Source: Acidobacteriota bacterium (GTDB lineage Bacteria > Acidobacteriota > Terriglobia > Terriglobales > Acidobacteriaceae). From it: a stretch of 7,456 nucleotides of DNA. The DNA lies in contig JAJZFE010000213.1 in the NCBI GenBank assembly GCA_021798655.1, positions 1-7,456 of the forward strand, in the 5' to 3' direction. Of this stretch, positions 7,211 through 7,456 are shown piece after piece. The stretch's first letter is position 1, and the number at the start of each line of letters is the position of its first letter. The translations under genes and the position numbers were made by a program. The notes under the pieces are model-generated. The model searched no databases. It saw only the letters and a list, made by a program, of their open reading frames with translations, and had not been told where the DNA came from.

Positions 7211-7456
7211 ATGATCTCGATGAACCTCGACGCCCTGCAGTCCGCAATCCGCGAAGCCGACCTCGACGGCTGGCTCTTCTACGACCACCACCACCGCGAC
7301 CCCATCGCCTACCGCATCCTCGGCCTCGATGAGAACAGCTTCGTCTCCCGCCGCTGGTTCTACTTCGTCCCCGCGCACGGCGAGCCCCGCAAGCTCGTCC
7401 ACCGCATCGAGGCCGGCAAGCTCGACGCCCTCCCCGGCGCGCGCGACGAATACTCC
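7211..7456 (+). CDS. M24-family (Xaa-Pro peptidase-like) metallopeptidase, N-terminal fragment
   Basis: 82 codons are present and the gene runs off the right edge. The visible part resembles the N-terminal creatinase/prolidase-type domain of M24 peptidases: LDALQSAIREADLDGWLFYD, then HHRDPIAYRILGL, SRRWFYFVPAHGEP, and KLVHRIEAGKLDALPG. Family members cleave an N-terminal residue next to proline or act as dipeptidases in the cytoplasm, using a two-metal centre in the C-terminal pita-bread domain. That domain is outside the window, so activity cannot be confirmed. No signal peptide is seen. ATG 7211 and ATG 7220 (MNLDAL) are both possible; neither has a clear ribosome site, and 7220 fits the domain start slightly better. 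Codons end mostly in C, unlike the G-ending codons of the minus-strand genes. Confidence 0.72.
   Translation, partial: MISMNLDALQSAIREADLDGWLFYDHHHRDPIAYRILGLDENSFVSRRWFYFVPAHGEPRKLVHRIEAGKLDALPGARDEYS

Noticed and set aside
7076..7402. 108-codon minus-strand open frame at the right edge
   Set aside because: It is antisense to the M24 peptidase N-terminus and extends through the noncoding leader and G-tract. Its acidic composition reflects the codon bias of the real gene.

Overview
The window looks like chromosome from an acidobacterium (Acidobacteriota, Terriglobia; something near Granulicella, Edaphobacter or Terriglobus). This is inferred from high GC, a DUF5916-type outer-membrane protein, acidobacterial-style lipoproteins ending in an NHL propeller, and a palindromic intergenic repeat. 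No rRNA, tRNA, phage, insertion sequence or CRISPR array is visible.

Layout: three large genes lie on the minus strand and one truncated gene on the plus strand. Reading the minus strand from the right: a complete NHL-repeat lipoprotein (4490-6781); a strong Rho-independent terminator (4432-4464); an outer-membrane beta-barrel protein with a CBM9-like N-terminal domain and a DUF5916 C-terminal domain (1895-4318); about 520 bp without a recognisable gene; and a second lipoprotein (1-1374) that is paralogous to the first and runs off the left edge before its expected propeller. On the plus strand, an M24-family (Xaa-Pro peptidase-like) gene begins at 7211 and runs off the right edge. The divergent gap between 6781 and 7211 holds a tandem palindromic repeat and a run of nine G.

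How the genes may work together: all three minus-strand products carry export signals. Two are predicted lipoproteins with the same N-terminal module and four conserved cysteines, and one is a predicted outer-membrane barrel, so the block looks like an envelope or surface cluster. No catalytic residues are visible in any of the three, and their substrates are unknown. The terminator and the gene spacing suggest separate transcripts rather than one operon. The plus-strand peptidase gene is probably an unrelated housekeeping neighbour.

The best candidates for undescribed biology are the paralogous Cys-conserved lipoprotein family and the intergenic structures (palindromic repeat and G9 tract). 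Nothing here amounts to a clear new multi-gene system.
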